Of a stretch of 64,000 bases of DNA, positions 10,511 to 22,268 are shown one piece after another (the first letter of the stretch is position 1; the number at the start of each line of letters is the position of its first letter). The stretch spans positions 10,900,511-10,964,510 of the forward strand of contig JAJEKV010000010.1 of the NCBI GenBank assembly GCA_021234155.1. The letters are read 5' to 3'. A program made the position numbers and the translations under genes. The notes under the pieces were generated by a model. The model was not told the origin of the DNA and made no database searches. It was given only the letters and a program-made list of their open reading frames with translations. This DNA is from Isoetes taiwanensis (taxonomy: Eukaryota > Streptophyta > Lycopodiopsida > Isoetales > Isoetaceae).

Positions 10511-11144
10511 TAGATTGCTTTTATCAATATCTGAAAGCCCTCTAATATTGTGATCTAATATTCCACCAGTGGCTTGCATAGTCTTCCACATACTCTGCTA
10601 ATGTGCAGATCGCAAGACATTGCTTCTCATTGATCATCTGCTCCTCCATCTTGCCCTTGAAGAGCGATGGAAAAGCGAGGATATCAGAAAACCAATCTTC
10701 CTCCATTGCAGCTGCTGCAGTGGAGTCCATAGCTGCTGCATTTGAGAGAAGACTTTAGGCCTTAAACAGAGATTCAAAAGCCTTAAACAGAGACAAGCAA
10801 GCAACAGAAACAGCAACCATTGCTTCCATTTCTACAACTGTTGGACCAACTGACATCACCTAAATGTCAATGGATCCAAGAGCATTTTCGCAGAGGCCAC
10901 TGCAATCCTCCTTGTGTCAGAAACTATGTTTGGTTTGTAACCAGCAAAACACTTCTCATTCCAAACTTATTCTGGCATCCTCATATCTTAGTCCTTGTAC
11001 TGCATGTCTTATATCAGGCTGCAAAACATATTGTGCATTTTGTAAGTGCAAAGAAGAAAACCTTTGTATAGTTTTTCTGAACAATAGACAAGAAATATGC
11101 CTTAAATTTTACAGGAACAACACAGACACCCAGGCTGTTTGACA
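10511..11144. other. No supported gene
   Basis: Contains a 62-codon minus-strand frame (10,542-10,730) whose translation includes WFSDILAFPSLFKGK. I recognise no family and see no splice context. Nothing else is apparent. Confidence 0.4.
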
Positions 11145-12085
11145 TCAAGCGATTCATAAAGCGTGTGTGCGATGAGTGATTCTTGGTGATGCGCATTCTC
11201 GCACTTGCGAGAAATTAAAACTGCGCGACTAACTACTAAAGCATTTCAAGCTAACAGTTAAGCTTGTTTAACAGGTCATGCATAAGAAACAGATTAGAAC
11301 TACAGGTCATGCATAAGAAACAGATAGAACTACAGGTCATGCGTTTTAGACGGAGAGAAGGAGGAATTTGAGAGCCGGACTAAAGAAAAAAGTGTGCAAA
11401 TTTAAGCGGATCTTGAAAAGGATAAACAGATGGTACTTACTGTTTGACGAAATGGCTGGCCATTGCAGATTTGAGTGCCACCAAAGGAGATGGAGATAGC
11501 CTAGACTTCCTAAGGCGATGGAGATAGCCTAGACTTCCTAAGGCCTTGTACCAAAGGAGATGGCATCCAAATCAAACTTCGCATCCAAATCAAACTCCCA
11601 AATCCCAAAAACGAAGAAAGTCATTTACGCAGAATTCGGAGGCAGAATGATTGGTTGGGTGCACCGACAATGCATTGAACCTGCCCTTTTCAAAAATATT
11701 ATATTAGAAAAAATGAACATAGGCCTACTAGAAGGTTTACAAAAGACGGAGCAAAAAAAAGTAAGAAAAACACGTCTGACGTCTCACAAAAGTAAAATGG
11801 GGTCCATAATCCGTGACACGAAGAATTTGTGGCATATGTTGTTCAAAAAAATGGGGTCCATAATCCGTGACACGAAGAATTTGTGGCATATGTTGTTCAA
11901 ATTTTTCCAAACAACTATATTCTAGGGGAATTCTTACTCGCAAAAATTGCGTAGGAAAAAAGCATTGGTCGCTTCCCAAAACCTTATTCCTTTTCTGTGG
12001 TTTGTCTGCTGGCCAAGTCACGTCCCAACGTCTGCCTTCCTTAGTATAAAGCATGAGAAATTCATCCCTATATCTACAGACAAGT
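11145..12085 (+). promoter_or_regulatory. Upstream region of PLAT copy 2, with short repeats
   Basis: Bases 11,148-11,430 recur at 14,203-14,490 upstream of copy 3 (AAGCGATTCATAAAGCG, GATTCTTGGTGATGCGCATT). A ~31-bp unit containing GGAGATAGCCTAGACTTCCT is present twice at about 11,487-11,545 and also upstream of copies 3 and 4. A 54-bp unit is perfectly duplicated at 11,797-11,904. The block from about 11,995 (CTGCTGGCCAAGTCACGTCC) to the ATG is conserved before every copy that keeps exon 1 and is probably the core promoter and 5' UTR. Confidence 0.5.
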
Positions 12086-12739
12086 ATGGCTCGACTACAA
12101 AGCTATGGCATCCTTGTGCTCTTGCTTATGACCACCAAAGTTGCATTTGTAAGAAATTGCATCTTTTAGAATTTGTGATTTCTTATCAAGAAAGTGCATG
12201 GTGAAATCATTTTCAAAGGGTTGCATATTAAGAAGTGGTGCTTAGATTTTGTGTCTTGTAGATCGTTTTCAAAGTGTTGCATAGAGACGCTGGAATGCAA
12301 ATGCATGTAGGCCTATTGCTAATGATGGGGCTTGTGTTGTTTAGGCCATTTCCTCTTTTCGTGTCTAAGGTATTTGCTATTGCAGGGTTGCACTTATACA
12401 ATCGCTGTCAAGACCGATTGTCGAGAAGGTGCTGGTACAGGTGCCAACGTAGGTGTACAATTTTATAATGCTGTTGGTGAATCTGTGACTTTCAACCTAG
12501 AAAATGCTCATCGTTTTAGGAAGTGCATCAAAGATACCTTCACTAGGCAAGGTGAATGCATTGACGAAATTTGTCACATGCGTGTATGGCATGATAATAC
12601 CAGCGCCCATCCTGCGTGGTATTTGAACTTTATAGATGTTTCAAAGGATGGAGATGCTGCCAAGCGATTTATTGTCAATCGATGGTTGGCCCTTGGTAGA
12701 TCCCCTTATTCTACTACTGCCGAAGTTAATATGTGCTAG
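12086..12739 (+). CDS. PLAT/LH2-domain secreted protein, type B, copy 2 (two exons)
   Basis: Exon 1, 12,086-12,148 (63 nt), encodes a signal peptide, MARLQSYGILVLLLMTTKVA. Exon 2, 12,386-12,739, encodes the PLAT domain. The intron has GTAAG and TTGCAG ends and joins in phase 0 (GCATTT|GGTTGC). The 138-residue product has the plant PLAT order: CTYTIAVKTDC, AGTGANVGVQFYN, KDTFTRQGECIDEICHMRVW, WYLNFIDVS, and the terminal WLALGRSPYSTTAEVNMC. Compared with type A it is three residues shorter before the third cysteine. A single PLAT beta-sandwich with a signal peptide is known from plant stress-induced ER/secreted proteins; the ligand is unknown. A Helitron end lies 100 bp downstream in the 3' flank. 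It appears intact. Confidence 0.88.
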
Positions 12740-12837
12740 ACATCGCATGCCATAAGGTATTAGGCATATAAAGACATATCATATGCTTAATTGACAAATA
12801 AATGCAAACTTGTGCTTTGTTGCTTGTTATTTAGAAC

Positions 12838-12866
12838 ACTAGTAATGGTGCCCAGCGTTGCTGGGC
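12838..12866 (-). mobile_element. Helitron 3' end inserted in PLAT copy 2 3' flank
   Basis: Read on the minus strand: hairpin GCCCAGC-AAC-GCTGGGC, then ACCATTACTAG, with host T next. This is the plant Helitron 3' end (stem-loop about 10 nt before CTAG, insertion between A and T). The host context AACA|TATGCAC can be read from PLAT copy 3 at about 15,487. The matching 5' end was not found, so the element is truncated or diverged to the right. Confidence 0.75.
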
Positions 12867-14127
12867 ATAAGTTGGGAGCCTGTAAATGTTTTGTCCGCAA
12901 AGAAAAAAGCGTGCAGTAATAATGTAACTCTTTTAACTTTACATTATAACAAAAACTTTTCGAAGATTTAAAAATGTTTATAAGACATCTAGCTCTTTCA
13001 TGTTAGGTAGTGTTGCATCGGTATCTCTGAGAGTTTTGAGTAGAACAGGATGGTGCTTGTTCATAGCAATTGCCACATGCTAAGAGTAGCACATATCATA
13101 CCAGAATGGCTTTCCTTCTCACTGGGTAGTGGGATTGAAGAGATGCTTAAAATATTGTCCCTAGATCAAGGCCCATCGAATCTAAAATCACTACAATACA
13201 AACTGCTAATAAATCATCTTAATATATTAACCTCTTACATTGTAGTTGCTCTTCCTAAGGAATTCCTTATATTTTTTGATGTAGGCCGGAAAGGAATAGG
13301 AATTTGCCATAATGTTTGGGTGAAGGCCATTGGATGGCAAATACCAGATTCCACCTATGTCTATAAATATTAATGACCAAATATTTAAAGCCACCCAAAA
13401 TACCTCTTAAATTTCTTGCACACTTATGCTCCCTTGTAAACTTTATGCACCTGTGCATAATAGGACGTTAATTTTTAGTTATGTTTTTTATTCTAAGATA
13501 TCCATGTCCATGACTACCTTCTTTAAACAAATCATAAGGGTAATGTTATTGGCAAAATCTTGTTGGTGAGTCTCTAAAAACTATGTCAAATTTAGCTAAG
13601 TGAAATTGGCGTGCATTGCAGTTGTGCCAAGCAAAATATAAATTTGGTAGTTTATATGCCTTTGTGATAGAATTCAATTTTCCAAATGTATATCACCTTA
13701 TATATAAGTAGTTTGTCATCATAAGGAAATTTGTTATGTGGCACAATTAGTGAGTCCCTAATAAAAAGTTGTAAGACCAGATTAGTCTGACTTTGTAAAT
13801 TTAGTCTGACTTTGTGATAGGATTCGTTCTGCCAAATGTGTCACACCTTATTGCATGTAAGTAGTTTAGTTTGTCCTCGTCATAAACAAATAAAAACACA
13901 AATCTCCGTAGGCCCAAGACACATATAATAAGCTTCCTTTAGAACCTACAGAAACATAGATCAAACATAGAGGTAAGATGAATTTGTCATCCTAGAAACT
14001 AAGATTACATAACCTCCCTCACATCTACATGCGTTTGGAGATTTAGTGGATGAAGAATAACGTCCAAATATCCATACGTTGCCCACAATAACCCACAATA
14101 ACGCCATAGCAAAGTAGCAATCTAAAG
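12867..14127. other. No supported gene
   Basis: AT-rich sequence, probably the body of the truncated Helitron to the left. A 107-codon frame at 13,050-13,373 has no recognisable domain. Short direct repeats (CTTATATATAAGTAGTTTGTC-like at about 13,690 and 13,850) are visible. Confidence 0.4.
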
Positions 14128-14734
14128 CAAGCGATTCATAAAGCGTGTGTGCGATGAGTGACATCAAGCGATTCATAAAGCGATTCATAAAGCGTGTGTT
14201 TGACATCAAGCGATTCATAAAGCGTGTGTGCGATGAGTGATTCTTGGTGATGCGCATTCTCGCACTGCGAGAAATTAAAACTGCACGACTAACTACTAAA
14301 GCATTTCAAGCTAACAGTTAAGCTTGTTAACAGGTCATGCATAAGAAACAGATAGAAACAGATAGAACTACAGGTCATGCGTTTTAGACGGAGAGAAGGA
14401 GGAATTTGAGAGCCAGACTAAAGAAAAAAGTGTGCAAATTTAAGTGGATCTTGAAAAGGATAAACAGATGGTAGTTACTGTTTGACGAAATGGCGGGCCA
14501 TTGCAGATTTGAATGCTATTGACAGTAAACGTGGCATTCCAGAACTACAAAACTTTAACACGGCTGTTAGGTTACGATGACAACGCATTGTACCTGCCAC
14601 CAAAGGAGATGGAGATAGCCTAGACTTCCTAAGGCGATGGAGATAGCCTAGACTTCCTAAGGCAAGTCACGTCCCAACGTCTGCCTTCCTTAGTATAAAG
14701 CATGAGAAATTCATCCCTATATCTACAGACAAGC
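14128..14734 (+). promoter_or_regulatory. Upstream region of PLAT copy 3, with 14-15-bp repeats
   Basis: GCGATTCATAAAGCG occurs several times at 14,130-14,226, against once at 11,150. The rest of the block matches the upstream region of copy 2, with a shorter middle. TTTAACACGGCTGTTAGGTT (about 14,552) and two GGAGATAGCCTAGACTTCCT units (about 14,610-14,660) precede the conserved promoter block. The array marks a recombination-prone boundary of the tandem gene duplication. Confidence 0.5.
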
Positions 14735-15390
14735 ATGGCTCGACTACAAAGCTATGGCATCCTTGTGCTCTTGCTTATGACCACCAAAGTTGCATTTGTA
14801 AGAAATTGCATCTTTTAAAATTTGTGATTTCTTATCAAGAAAGTGCATGGTGAAATCATTTTCAAAGGGTTGCATATTAAGAAGTGGTGCTTAGATTTTG
14901 TATCTTGTAGATCGTTTTCAAAGTGTTGCATAGAGACGCTGGAATATGCAAATGCATGTAGGCCTATTGCTAATGATGGGGCTTGTGTTGTTTAGGCCAT
15001 TTCCTCTTTTCGTGTCTAAGGTATTTGCTATTGCAGGGTTGCACTTATATAATCGCTGTCAAGACCGATTGTCGAGAAGGTGCTGGTACAGGTGCCAACG
15101 TAGGTGTACAATTTTATAATGCTGTTGGTCAATCTGTGACTTTCAACCTAGAAAATGCTAATCGTTTTAGGAAGTGCATCAAAGATACCTTCACTAGGCA
15201 AGGTGAATGCATTGACCAAATTTGTCAGATGCGTGTATGGCATGATAATACCAGCAACCATCCTGCGTGGTATTTGAACTTTATAGATGTTTCAAAGGAT
15301 GGAGATGCTGCCAAGCGATTTATTGTCAATCGATGGTTGGCCCTTGGTAGATCCCCTTATTCTACTACTGCCGAAGTTAATATGTGCTAG
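14735..15390 (+). CDS. PLAT/LH2-domain secreted protein, type B, copy 3 (two exons)
   Basis: Exon 1 at 14,735-14,797 encodes the signal peptide MARLQSYGILVLLLMTTKVA. Exon 2 at 15,037-15,390 encodes the PLAT domain, with a GT-AG intron between them. The 138-residue product is nearly the same as copy 2, with CTYIIAVKTDC instead of CTYTIAVKTDC, DQICQMRVW instead of DEICHMRVW, and NTSNHPAWY instead of NTSAHPAWY. All six mature-region cysteines are kept. No disruption is seen. The 3' flank carries AATAAA (about 15,448) as in the other copies. With its downstream DNA it was duplicated to give the dead copy at 22.6 kb. Confidence 0.88.
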
Positions 15391-16545
15391 ACATCGCATG
15401 CCATAAGATATTAGGCATATAAAGACATATCATATGCTTAATTGACAAATAAATGCAAACTTGTGCTTTGTTGCTTGTTATTTAGAACATATGCACTTCA
15501 TTGCTTTCAAAATCACCTCCCCCCCCCCCTTTTCCCCCCTTTTTTTCTTTTTGTTCGTGAATTATCATAAGGTTAAGGCTTCAAACTCAAATGAAGTAAT
15601 GGATTGTTTTACATATGTCATAATCAGAAAATGCTTGTCGTAACCCGTACATTTCGAAAGGCCAACAAGGGCTAATGAATGGATTTAGTAATAACATGTG
15701 ATAAAATAAACAGTGATGATATAATTTCTATCTCAAGGAGAATGCATATAGATAATGCAGAAATGTGTGCATATACTAAAGCAAGAAATATACACATATA
15801 CTAAAACAAGAAACTTTTCTAATGAACAACATATATCTAATCCATGGGAGGTCCTTAATGAGAGTGTCATAACGGCATGGTTTCATAGCCAAGAAGAGTT
15901 CTCGATGTGCAGAATATAGAGCTCTGATAATGGCACTTCCATCCGTTCCCAACGAACACTAGATATGGCTACATCAATGACATGAAAGAAGCCCCTAAGC
16001 TGCCCTCTCAGGATCCAAAGTGAGGCTGCTATCCTTTGTGCTTTTATACTAATTTGAATGATGCTCGATACAACATGTATAGAAAAAACCTCTTTAGGTT
16101 TTTCAGGATAGACTCTGGAATCTAGATGGGAGGCATAATCTTATAGCTTACTATTAATGGTGCCCAGCGTTGCTGGGGCTAGGTTGGAAACTTGTTATTG
16201 ACTTTAGAAAATTGAATGCGCATACCTTGCAATTTAACGGCCACTAAGTGTATACAGGATATGAAGCAACTTTGGTATAGCAACTCTACGTCTAAATTCT
16301 TTTGTGAGGGAGGGAGAGAGGGATGGAGGGAGGGGGAGATGTCCACAAATAGTAGTATTTGGAATTGCCAACCTTTTGCATAACAAATCAAGTGTACTAA
16401 TTGTAATGATCCACCTTTCGATACAAAAATAAATAGCATTGAAGTGCATCCTATATTATAAAGGTATAGTGTAAGTGTTGGACGCAGCCCTAAATCCAAA
16501 GGCTGAGATTTGATCATTTCATTTAATGGTTGAGATTTGATGTAG
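14870..16545 (+). repeat. Segmental duplication (matches 22,432-24,626)
   Basis: From the PLAT intron through exon 2 and 1.1 kb downstream, this block matches 22,432-24,626. The second copy differs by a 547-bp MITE, two deletions in the exon and scattered substitutions. After 16,545 the first copy runs on into a Helitron body, while the second is interrupted by a poly-A retroelement and a 10-kb Helitron. Confidence 0.85.
15391..16448. other. 3' flank of PLAT copy 3 and degenerate Helitron end
   Basis: No gene. A homopolymer-rich C/T tract lies at about 15,511-15,553. At 16,151-16,178 is a degenerate minus-strand Helitron 3' end (CTATTAATGGTGCCCAGCG, then GTTGCTGGGGC), in which the terminal CTAG has become a variant. 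A GGGAGAGAGGGATGGAGGG purine tract lies at 16,309-16,338. Confidence 0.55.
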
Positions 16546-16913
16546 TTCAGCGGCTATCTCGATTAGGTTCGACGCATAGGGAGTTCGTCGTGAGAAAGTA
16601 GAAGCCACGGTCCAGATACGCACGATTTTTTCTACCTTCTCTTTGCGAATCGCAATTTAGGGCTATTGGAGCAGAGGTTGTCGGATTCCTGGCCATGGCA
16701 GGGGCCATGGCAATTTTTGGTGTTTGTTTGCTCATCGATTCTCTGTGTGCTCCAATGCTAGAGAGCTTTCAAATTCTTTTTGCTATATAGCTTTTTAGCA
16801 CGGCCATGGCTGCATTAATAGAGCTCAGTTTTGAGTAGGCTTCTTGTGAAATTTGCCTATATTCTTATGGCTTCCTGCGAAATCTGTCTGTTCTTATGGG
16901 AATCTAGGCCACT

Positions 16914-17972
16914 ATGGCCGATTATATCATGGTGCCAGTTTTGGGGGGAAGACAAAGCTGGACAGAGCTGACTGAACGCTTCGGATCAATCTCTGCTGCA
17001 TCTCTGGTAATTTCACATTCTGCACATACTTGAAGCAAATCTTCATCTTCCATGTTTTTGCATTGAATTGGCACACCTAGCACTTTCCTTTCTACTTGCA
17101 CCTATCTGATCATTCTATAACCATTTATACATGAATTTTATTACTTCTTTTTGCAGGAGACTCCTGTGAAGACAGCTTCTTCTGAATTCACACCATGGCA
17201 TCTAACGCTTTAAATGAAGGCCCTATAAAACCGATTTGGGATTTAAGCAGAAATTACCCCTTGGAAGGAAGCATTGGCAATAAATACAGCTTACTCAGGA
17301 AGTGTAAAGCCTTTCCTTGATGATTTTCGCTGTGATATTGCCTCTGATGATTTTCACTGAAGCAACTATTCATTAAACTTATGTCCGGAGTTTGTCTTTT
17401 TCATTGCAGGTCTGCTTTCCCTTTCTGATCAAACTTTGTATTTTGTAATGCTTGCAATGTAATACTAAGACTACAAGTTTGCAACATTTCTTCATGGAAG
17501 ACTTCCAAATTCTGCAACGTCCAAGTAACTATGACATTAACTATATATCTTTACATTCTCTCATGTCTGCACACATCTTCCTGTGAAATCTTCCTGTTCT
17601 TGTGGGAATCAAGGCCACTATGGCCGCTTATCTCATGGTACCAGTTGCAGGGGGGAAGAAAAAGCTGGATAGAGCTGACTGAACACTCCGGATCAATATC
17701 TGCTGCATCTCTGGTAATCTCATATTCTGCACAAAATTGATGCAAATCTTCATTTTCCATGTTTTTGTATTGAATTGGCAGACCTAGCACTTTCTTTTCT
17801 ACTTGCAACAAATGAAAGTTACCTATCTGATCATTCTTTTCATTACTTCTTTTTGCAGGTGACTCCTTTGAAGACGGCTTCTTTTAAATCCACACCGTGG
17901 CATCTAACGCTTCCAAATTCTACCGCAGCATTTCTTCATGGAAGGCCTCCAAATTCTGTCACGTCCAAGCAA
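16914..17972 (+). pseudogene. Captured host-gene exons in Helitron H1, in two copies
   Basis: The first copy has an open segment starting MADYIMVPVLGGRQSW, ending at 17,006 before a GTAATT donor, with the next exon after TTTTTGCAG at 17,157. The second copy starts at 17,620 with MAAYLMVPVAG and is frameshifted. It ends at 17,713 before GTAATC, with the following exon at 17,859-17,972 between TTTGCAG and GTATGA, translating to VTPLKTASFKSTPWHL and then TAAFLHGRPP. I do not recognise the parent gene. Coding-like exons bounded by splice sites inside a Helitron are the usual sign of gene capture. Confidence 0.5.
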
Positions 17973-19000
17973 GTATGACATTAACTATGTACCTTTACAT
18001 TCTCTCATGTCTGCACACATCTTCCTTTTGAAACAGAGCCTCCATTTGTTAGATTGAAAGTTAAAGGAAAGAAAGGGCAATGCTGGCTATGGGGCCGTCA
18101 TTTTTGATACCAGCTGCTAGCGACACCCTGAGACATTTTCTGCTGCACCACAAGAATAGACTCTATGGTACTGTAATAATAGTGATGATTATTAAATCTA
18201 TACTAGAGGAATTTGTACTTTGAAATGCTTTAATATGAATAAAAAACTGAAATTGCACTGGGCATGCAATTGTACCTTAATAGTGAGCCTCTACTTCCCT
18301 ATTGATGTCAATTAATAAAATGTAGAAAAATGATTGTACATAAAAGCCTACATGTGCCATAAATTTGGATTTAAATGTTAGTTTCTTACAACTCCAAACT
18401 TCTTCCAGACAGGCAATGTGAACTCATGCTACTTCTTATTGTCAGATTGAGACGTTTATTTCTTTGACGAATTTTCAAGTTTCATAGGCAAAATAATATT
18501 CACAAGATTGCATGGAATCCTTATTGAATCTAAAAAATATTGCCCATCATTCCTATCAAGACTCATGGATATTTTCCCAACATTCTTTTTAGAAATAGAA
18601 AATTATGTCGGGTAGTAGTGATTGGCAGTCATAACTTAGGATAAGTCAAATGTGCCAAAAAAATTAATGGTAACAATTTATATTGTGGAGATGTAAAAAC
18701 GATGTGAGCCATATTTGAGAATAACAACCATGTGGTTGTGGGGGTTGTATAAATACCATCCTCAATTCTACTATCTTCATTTTTTGTGATTCTGCAGTGT
18801 CTAAAGCTTTTGTTTTTGTTGTGTTTTGGCCTGTCAACATTCCCGAGCATCGTAAAACGAGATCAACACAGTACCTGTAGATGTCGTAGTGGTTATATTG
18901 TTGACTATAGTGCCCTGCATCAACGATCCAAATTTATGCCCTTTTCCCTTCTAAATTGAAACACCATCTTACGATCGCGAGTTGATGCGAGAGAACGCCA
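17973..19000. other. Helitron H1 body, non-coding
   Basis: One further possible exon fragment follows an acceptor at about 18,035 (PPFVRLKVKGKKGQC). Otherwise AT-rich with no supported gene. Confidence 0.4.
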
Positions 19001-19620
19001 TCCAACGCTGTGAGTTGATGCCAGAGATATGGGGGGAAAAGAAGAGAAAGGGTTCTTAGGAAGAAAAAAAGAGAAATCCATCAAAGAAAGTTTGGACTCA
19101 ATCCAATCTCTAATCTACAAATATCTGCATCGGAGTTATGAGAACTTCTTGAACAAGGAAAGGTATCAAATACAGTTATTCGTTGTTTCTCTCTACTACT
19201 CCACGACATGCATAATTTATGCGCAGCAACGCTGGGCACCATTACTAGTCATATATAAGGGTCTTTCATATTTGGAGACCTTGTAGAGCAATTTATTACA
19301 TTTAAGCACAAAGTTTATCCAACAACAATATAGTATATCAAATGCATATACAAAGTCACATGGAAGCGAGCAAATTAGAGTTGTATCTCTATAGGTGATG
19401 ATGCATCTTAAGACTCCGCCCTTCAATTTAAGATGATGTATCTTAAGAATACACAATCCACAAATTGTGTAGAAAGTTAAGTTTAGATGATATTGCAAAA
19501 TGTAGTGCATCTTTGAGATTTCACAAAGGTTCCATTGAAAGCTCATAAAAATAAGCCAAACTTGAAAATGATGGTGATTCGGTTGTTGATTGTGCAAAAT
19601 AATTAATGGGTGATAGTTTT

Positions 19621-19650
19621 ACTAGTTAGGATGCCCAGCGTTGCTGGGCT
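19621..19650 (-). mobile_element. Helitron 3' end, minus orientation
   Basis: On the minus strand: GCCCAGC-AAC-GCTGGGC, then ATCCTAACTAG and host T. Same family as H1-H3. The partner 5' end was not located between here and PLAT copy 4. Confidence 0.6.
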
Positions 19651-20210
19651 AATGTTGAGAACCAATACATCTTGTGTTATATTGGGAGTTACAAAGACAT
19701 TTTAGTTGATGAAACTAATACAGTGATGTGGCGAATATCTTTTTTCACTAACTCACTTATTTTATTAGATTGAAAAAGTAAACGGATGTCTGGCGATATC
19801 GAGCATTAGAGGGTTGTGTGTAAACTCATGGCAAGGTTGTCAAGTTCCTCCTTTAGAGGTACTAAACCCCTAAAACAAATAATAATGAACCTTAGGATCC
19901 AGGGGAGATTCATGTGGGAAGGCGTAGAAACCACTTAGTGACCAGCATGGGGTTTTTCAATATATTCCATATGTATATTTAAGGATTAGAGGTGTTTTTT
20001 CGCACTTGCCTAGTCCAAATTCTATGGTCAAACATGTCTTTAAGATATTCCATATGTATACTTAAGGTTTAGAGGTGCTTTTTTGCACTTGCCTAGTGCA
20101 AATTCTATGGTCACACATATTTAAGAAACATGTATACATGGGTGCTTTTGGTTACCTATACACCCTCATGGCATATCACTTTTATATATAGCTGCAAAAA
20201 TACCCCATGG
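19651..20210. other. No supported gene; ~95-bp direct repeat
   Basis: A segment containing ATATTCCATATGTATA, GCACTTGCCTAGT and CAAATTCTATGGTCA occurs twice (about 19,958-20,036 and 20,042-20,115). Nothing else is recognised. Confidence 0.5.
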
Positions 20211-20481
20211 TTACGATGGAGATAGCCTAGACTTTAACACGGCCACCAAACCAAAGGAGATGGAGATAGCCTAGACCTTAACACGGCTGTTAGGTTACGA
20301 TGACAATGCATTGACAATGCATTACTAGAAGGTTTAGAAAAGACGGAGCAACTGCCTTATCTTCGCATCCAAATCAAACTCATCTCCTTTTCTGTGGTTG
20401 CCTGCTGGCCAAGTCACGTCCCAATGTCTGCCTTCCTTAGTATAAAGCATGAGAAATTCATCCCTATATCTAAAGACAAGT

Positions 20482-21138
20482 ATGGCTCGACTACAAAGCT
20501 ATGGCATCCTTGTGCTCTTGCTTATGACCACCAAAGTTGCATTTGTAAGAAATTGCATCTTTTAGAATTTGTGATTTCTTATCAAGAAAGTGCATGGTGA
20601 AATCATTTTCAAAGGGTTTCATATTAAGAAGTGGTGCTTAGATTTTGTATCTTGTAGATCATTTTCAAAGTGTTGCATAGAGATGCTGCAATGCAAATGC
20701 ATGTATTGCTAATGATGGGGCTTGTGTTGTTTAGGCCATTTCCTCTTTTCGTGTCTAAGGTATTTGCTATTGCAGGGTTGCACTTATTCAATCGCTGTCA
20801 AGACCGATTGTCGAGCAAGTGCTGGTACAGATGCCAAAGTAAGTGTACAATTTTATAATGCTGCTGGTCAATCTGTGACTTTCAACAACCTAGATAATCC
20901 TAATCGTAATGACTTTGAGAAGTGCAACTATGATACCTTCACTAGGCAAGGTGCATGCATTGACGGAATTTGTCACATGCGTGTATGGCATGATAATACC
21001 GGCGACAAACCTGGGTGGTATTTGAACTTTATAGATGTTTCAAAGGATGGAGCCGCTGCCAAGAGATTTAATGTCAACCGATGGTTGGCCCTTGATCAAT
21101 CCCCTTATTCTACTACTGCAGAAGTTAATATGTGCTAG
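20482..21138 (+). CDS. PLAT/LH2-domain secreted protein, type A, copy 4 (two exons)
   Basis: Exon 1 at 20,482-20,544 encodes the signal peptide MARLQSYGILVLLLMTTKVA. Exon 2 at 20,776-21,138 encodes the PLAT domain, with a GTAAG...TTGCAG intron between. The 141-residue product carries GCTYSIAVKTDC, AGTDAKVSVQFYN, NDFEKCNYDTFTRQGAC, IDGICHMRVWHDNTGDKPGW, YLNFIDVSKDGAAAKRF and WLALDQSPYSTTAEVNMC. The mature region has six cysteines (residues 23, 33, 71, 82, 87, 141), which could form three disulfides. Unlike the other two type A copies, neither exon is damaged and no key residue is lost, so this is the best candidate for a functional type A gene. Two variant repeats with TAGCCTAGAC and TAACACGGC lie upstream at about 20,216-20,290. 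Confidence 0.9.
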
Positions 21139-22268
21139 ACATCGCATGCCATAAGATATTAGGCATATAAAGACATATCATATGCTTAATTGACAAATAA
21201 ATGCAAACGTGTACTTTGCTGCTTGTTATTTAGAATATATGCACTTCATTGCTTTCAAAATTCTCCCCAGACCCCAAAACTCTTTTTGTTCTTGGATTAT
21301 CATAAAGGTTAAGGCTTCCAACCCAAATGAAGTAATGGATTATTTTACATCTGTCATAATTAGAAAATGCTTGCCGTAGATCGTACATTTCAAAAGGCCA
21401 ACAAGAGCTAATGAATGGATTTAGTAATAACATGTGATAAAATAAATTAATGAACTCAAGATTTCTTTATCCATTTCTTTAATCCATGTTCAAAAAGACC
21501 TCGTTCTTTAACCCATGTTCACGTGAGTACCTGTACGTATTTGCACATGTGCATGCATAATGTCAGAGCATGCTTCAATTAGTTTTCGTGAATTTTTTTC
21601 AATTCTGTAAATTTTAAAGGGCAAGTTGTAAGTTGTGCCTAGATAGAGATTTTAGTCCATGTCGTTTTAAAAGTAGTCAGGGGAATTTGTGTGTAAATGG
21701 AAAAAATTACGCTCTTCCTGTAACATACAACATAAGCTTTTCTAACAAAGAGGTCTCCAACCAGCTCATGAGGAAACAAAGGACGTAATTATGCCTTCGT
21801 TTATTGGCTCCGTTCCACTCAACGTGATTTAATAGCTCTACTCAGCATGACAGACCTTTGAAAACAAAAAGAAAAGGAATTTTAAACACTTTCAACACAT
21901 ACATACATTAAGACTCTATACAAAAGCAAGCTCTATGATCTTGTCCTCATGATGCTTGAGCTGTAAGAGCAACAATAGTAATATGCTGGTCAGTCTTCCT
22001 TTCAATTCAACATCTCTAATACATTGTATAGAAGTATAACCATTCATCACAGTCATCTGCAGCAAGAGAAACTCATACCATTTGTCTATTTATGTTGAAA
22101 ATGAAGTCTAGCATAAAGTACATATTGCATAATCCACTAAAATGTATTGAAGTTGGCACTGTTCCATCCAGGAATTGAGTAACAACATTGATTGCCTGCA
22201 GGCCATCATTATGACCACAATGACCCTGGCTCCAAGTTTTTTAAGCATTGTACTGACCACTAAGAGTC
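21139..22268. other. 3' flank of PLAT copy 4 and unassigned sequence
   Basis: The 3' flank is shared with the other copies to about 21,460 (AATAAA near 21,200). The remaining ~800 bp are AT-rich without a supported gene. Confidence 0.5.

Larger units (their letters stand above)
16449..19248 (+). mobile_element. Non-autonomous Helitron H1 carrying duplicated host exons
   Basis: The 5' end TCCTATATTATAAAGGTATA is preceded by A. The 3' end is an imperfect hairpin (GCGCAGC-AAC-GCTGGGC), then ACCATTACTAG followed by host T. The first ~70 bp are shared with H2 and H3 of this window (TTATAA, then GTGTAAGTGTTGGAC, CCCTAA, AGATTTGAT). No Rep/helicase is present, so it is non-autonomous. It carries two tandem copies of a captured gene fragment (16.86-17.2 and 17.57-17.97 kb). 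The same captured sequence reappears at 36.3-39.4 kb and at 1-410, upstream of two PLAT genes. Confidence 0.65.

Noticed and set aside
11560-11925. 121-codon ORF upstream of PLAT copy 2
   Set aside because: Low complexity, contains a 54-bp tandem duplication and no known domain, and overlaps the conserved upstream region.
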